A stretch of DNA of 64,000 bases from Mangifera indica. Taxonomy: Eukaryota; Streptophyta; Magnoliopsida; Sapindales; Anacardiaceae. The notes beneath the pieces were generated by a model that was given only the letters and a program-made list of their open reading frames with translations, was not told the DNA's origin and made no database searches. A program made the position numbers and the translations under genes. Positions 60,036 to 64,000 of the stretch are shown here, piece by piece; within the stretch, counting starts at the first letter, position 1; the number at the start of each line of letters is the position of its first letter. The DNA is taken from the NCBI RefSeq assembly GCF_011075055.1, contig NC_058154.1, positions 9,183,620-9,247,619 of the forward strand. The letters run 5' to 3'.

Positions 60036-61305
60036 GGTCAAAGGACTTATTACCACCTAAGTTTTGATGTGTTCTCAAAGTCTCATTTACAGGGTTTTAA
60101 AATGGCCAAAGGACTATTTTCCACCTAAAGTATCCTTTTATCTTAGTTTCCACTTATTAACTTTGAAAATCCTATTTACCCACCCAAGAGTGATTAAAAT
60201 TAACAAAACCCTAACCCCTTAAAATTTTGTTTCTTTTTTTCTCCTAAACCCTAAAACTAACAATTTCTCTCATAGACCAAGTTTTAAAAAAATAACATTT
60301 CCACCCTTAAGGTTTAGTTTTCAAACACCAACGCTATCTTCGATGCTTCTCCAGCGACATCTCTTTTCTCTTCCTCCAGCGGTTGCTCTCTCACCATCTT
60401 CACCTTCGACTGATGGTCCTAATCCCAACAAGAGACTTCCCGACAAAGATGAGGTCTCTCATCTTCATCGGAATCGTCTTTGTCTTCTCGATGAAGCTAA
60501 GGTTTAGTTTTAGCGTCAATGGACACTGTACAACCTTCCAAATGAGAGAAGCTTGGCCGCCAGAGGGAGAGGAGGCATTGGGAGATATTCATCACCGACG
60601 ATGGCGTTAGATTTGACATCAGAGATCTAGAAACTAAACCCTAAGGGGAAACTTTCTTTTTTAAAAACTTGGGTTAGAGGGAAACTTTTAGTTTTTAAGG
60701 TTTAAGGGAGAAAAAGAGATTAAAATTTAGTTTATTTTTATTATTACAGATACAATAATGATTTTACCTTTAAAACAGTTAATTTTATCCATTCATAGAT
60801 GAGTGTTTGGGATTTTCAAAGTTAAGTGGTGAAACTTGAGATTAGAGGATACTTTGGTTGGGAAATAGTCGTTTGGCCTTTTAAAAATCAAAACGCTCAT
60901 CTATGGGTTGTTAACCTTAACCATCAGTTAGAGAGGTAAAATTGTTATTTTATCATTAAACCCTAAAAGTTAAGAGTTTATGTAATGTTCCCTCTATAAT
61001 TTGGAAAATTAATAACTTCCCCCTACCCAAAAGTTTGAAAAATTCACTTTTTCCCCTAAAGTTTTTTCTTCATTCTTTAGCAACAAGAATTCGTTGCCCC
61101 TAACAACCAGCCACCCTAGCATCTTCTTTTTTGGTTGTCGGCCTTTTCATCGAAGTAGGTTCGTTTGATGAAAATGATTTCATTCTTTATAACTAACGGT
61201 TTTGATTAAGGTTAATAACTCATAGGTGGCTATTTAAAATTTTGAAACCCCATGGGTGAGACCTCGGATATGCATAAAATCTTGGGTGGGAATAAGTCCT
61301 TAGGC
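60036..61305. mobile_element. MITE of the AAGGACTTATTCCCA family, with a nested MITE
   Basis: The left end GGTCAAAGGACTTATTACCA and the inverted right end GCCTAAGGACTTATTCCCA are long inverted termini. The homologous element in block A copy 1 (990-1476) is shorter because it lacks the nested insertion at 60104-60878. Confidence 0.65.
60104..60878. mobile_element. 775-bp Mutator-like MITE, absent from the duplicate block
   Basis: Termini GGCCAAAGGACTATTTTCCA and, inverted, GGCCAAACGACTATTTCCCA. Flanks TTTTAAAAT (60095-60103) and TTTTAAAAA (60879-60887) are a 9-bp duplication. Copy 1 at about 1047-1056 shows the unfilled site GGTTTTAAAAA. The terminal sequence matches the foldback element at 46597. 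A GC-rich centre (60340-60610) gives a 75-codon frame of no known family. Confidence 0.85.
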
Positions 61306-63099
61306 TTAATAATAATAGTAACCAATGGCTTGCCCATGGTTCGGCTTAAGAAAATAAATAAAGCTACTCAAATATGGGTTTAGGTTGATTGACAAAATAA
61401 GCTTGGGCCTGAAAGTGGACTTTCATTACCTCATGACTACAAAATTTTAACAATGGATCAACTCACAAAATATTTTTGCATTGTGAATTTATATGATAGA
61501 CTTATTAAAAAATTAGGGTTGCCTTTCCAATGTGTACACTCCAATGGATCAACTCACAAAAGAGGTATATATCATGGTTTTAAAATCTGAATTAAGATGG
61601 TTTAAAAACCATTTAGTATTTTAACCGCTTTGACTTGTAGTTAGACTGACGATTTTGCATTGGTTCATAGGTTAAAGCCTAGTCAAAGGATAGTTGAATG
61701 AACAATGCAAACAAAAAGATATAACCAAAATTTAATAAAATAAGTTAAAACAACAATGTTCCATCGAAAGAAATGGAAACATGAAATGTCAAAGTTGAAG
61801 ACTCAAAAATCCCTAATTCTAGAATCCTAAAACCTAGCTTGATGAATGCTCTATGACAGTTTCTAAATCTTCAATTCTCCATGCCTTCTTCCATCGACTA
61901 ATAGACTTTTCTAAGTTCTAGTTGCAAATTTTAGCTGTGAGGATTGACAACAACGATGACGAGTGATGATAGAAGATTATTTGATACAATGATGCTAAGA
62001 GCTTGATGATTGGCGATGTTGGTGACAAGTATAGCAGCTTTGGTGGCTTTGATTAATTTTAGGTTTTGATTCTAACAACAGTTACAAGGTTAGCCACCAA
62101 CTATTGAGTCTTTCTTTAGACTTTTTTGTAGATGACTTAGAAGGTCTGAGTTAATTACATAAAGAGTAAATCATCTTGTGTCATATTACGAGATTAAAAG
62201 TTTGAGGTCAAAGTATAATAACCCAAAAGTTAAAGGTGGAATGAAATTGTGTAAATTAGGGTTATGAGATGTATCATATAGAGTGAGACCATTCTCATTA
62301 CCCACAAAAAATCTTGTCATTTCTGATAAGGAAAGAGAGAAAATTTTCTCTCTAAATTCACGCACACATTCATTCAATCACACAAACCAGCGGCTGTGAG
62401 ACTCTCTAATACCTTCTTGATAATTGGTAGTGTTGTAACACCTTTGCAGACAAATGAGGCTTCATTGGTTTGACGAAGGAAGTGAAAACTATTCTGCAAC
62501 AAAATATGCATGGTGAATATAAGTCTTTAAATTTATATTTAATTGCATACATAAATATCCCTTGAGTTTATGGCCGTTTATGGTGATCTCTTTGTTCAAA
62601 ATGCTAATGCTTTTGTTGTTCTCTTGTGTATTTATTAAGATCACAACTCTTTTCATGATATCCAAAAAAGTGTTTCCTATTACTCCCTTACATGTTGACA
62701 AATTTTATATGTTCTCACTTTTTTCTCTCTCTAATGAACTATTTGATCTTTAAGATCATATGTTTATAGAATAATGAATATATACAATTTCTATTAGGAA
62801 ACACATTCTAATCTTTGTAGAATTGTTTTTTTTTTTACAAGTAAATGTGTATATTAACAATAAAAACAAAGCAACTCTCAAAAGGGACCTTAAGGACAAC
62901 CCAAACTTGACCTAACCGTGGGAATGTTAACACAAAACTACAAACAAACAAAGCTTGCAAGAACTTGAAATCACTTGAGGACAATGACCAGTCCACATAG
63001 CAAAAAATATAGAGAATATATCACACATAGCAAAATTGTTGTTTGTTGTGTAAATTGTATTTTATTTATAACAAGTTTTTTTTTAAATGAATAATAAAT

Positions 63100-64000
63100 T
63101 AACCCCTAATTACATAATAATATATTATATATATACCAGTTTATTACTCAAAAATGTATATACATAATATTACTCTATTATTTTATTTTTTTCATAAATT
63201 ATTTTAATTTTCATATATTTCAATTGATTTTTCAAAAATAAATTTTTTTTCATTGAATTATATCCAGCTCAGATCTAAGTTCTTATTGGAAATTACAAAT
63301 GTCAACATCTAACTAATTCCATTATCTCCGTATGCACATCCCCTTACTATATACCTAATATTATACAACTCTCTGACTTTGACCTAGTCTATATGTACAT
63401 ATTTTTTATATATAATTCAGATATGTATATAATACATCATCATGTAATTGGGTGTTATCATGTTAGTTGAATCACGATTGTATTGTACATTGAAAATTTA
63501 ATTTTTTATATTTTATATCGAATATTGTATCGTATCGTATAATACGGTTTGTAAAAACTAGAATAATAAAATATTAAAATAATAATAAAAAAATTTAATT
63601 GACACATAGTCATTTTAAAAAATATCAAAAACACCATTGAAAATTTAAAATTTCTCATATACATTTGTACTATTTCATCATTTTATCTAAAAAAGTATAC
63701 TGATTCATATCAGTAATATGTATCATATCATAAAATACATATTGTATTGAATGATATGTCTATTGTATTGTATTAATTCGATACACTTTATAATACGTAT
63801 CATTTTTCACTTGTATTATATGATACATTTTGTATATCGTAGGATATTGATAACTATAGATATTACTTTATTATTAATTTAAAATCATTCAATCATATAA
63901 TGACACAATGTTTTTGTATTTAAATTGTATATAAAATATATATACATATAATTTTATCGTTTAGAATTTTTATTAGTGTATGGTGATGAAATATTTTTAA
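63100..64000. repeat. Duplicated block B, copy 2 (runs to the window edge)
   Basis: Counterpart of 52290-53250. Similarity is still continuing at base 64000. AT-rich, no gene. Confidence 0.85.

Larger units (their letters stand above)
58871..63091. repeat. Duplicated block A, copy 2
   Basis: Counterpart of 1-3178, longer because of the MITEs at 59084-59270 and 60104-60878 and other indels. Block B follows directly at about 63100, whereas copy 1 is followed by a retroelement remnant. No gene other than the TBL pseudogene exon is seen in it. Confidence 0.88.

Noticed and set aside
1..64000. CRISPR arrays, operons, tRNA or rRNA genes
   Set aside because: The regular repeats here are MITE arrays and satellites without spacers. 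No tRNA cloverleaf or rRNA core motif was recognised; the tRNA-Met-like words are retroelement primer sites.

Overview
This is a plant nuclear genome window, most likely from a eudicot. The evidence is its AT-rich noncoding DNA, GT-AG introns, many small exons, and dense layers of plant transposons (MULE, hAT, Ty3/gypsy, Ty1/copia-like, MITEs). I cannot name the species. Nothing bacterial, viral or CRISPR-like is present.

Genes. Only one complete gene is visible: a 24-exon leucine-rich-repeat/malectin receptor-like kinase on the + strand at 18015-26975. All exon phases join without a stop and predict 1016 residues. The left edge (1-241, - strand) carries the first exon of a trichome-birefringence-like (TBL) PC-esterase gene that runs out of the window. 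A second, broken copy of that gene lies at 56813-59301. A fragment of a VTE6-like (DUF92) gene sits at about 53980-54275.

Layout. 1-3190: TBL exon 1 and its upstream DNA (block A). 3200-3720: remnant of a copia-type element. 3735-14760: a copy of part of the kinase gene's intron 1 (block C), split by a 10,446-bp Mutator-like element (3983-14428). That element has inverted ends and a perfect 9-bp target duplication. It carries two degenerate convergent genes: a mudrA-type transposase and a DUF1985/Ulp1-protease gene. 14761-18014: block D, small insertions and the kinase promoter region. 18015-26975: kinase gene, with intron insertions. 27000-29878: repeats and intergenic DNA. 29879-45495: a non-autonomous LTR element interrupted by a complete 8.9-kb Tekay/Del-type gypsy element (32780-41704). 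46597-47329: foldback MITE. 47642-52208: hAT element with a decayed transposase and a perfect 8-bp target duplication. 52290-54275: blocks B and D and the VTE6 fragment. 55755-56650: tandem array of hairpin-forming units. 56813-59301: TBL pseudogene. 58871-63091: second copy of block A. 63100-64000: second copy of block B.

Taken together, four blocks (A-D) each occur twice. The window therefore looks like a locus that grew by local duplication around the TBL and kinase genes and was then loaded with transposons. Several insertions are present in one duplicate and absent from the other, so the intact copy documents the empty target site. I did not find a convincing undescribed biological system. 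The most unusual items are the Ulp1-carrying Mutator element with its empty site in a paralogous intron, the duplicated splice acceptor inside the kinase gene, and the tandem array of palindromes.
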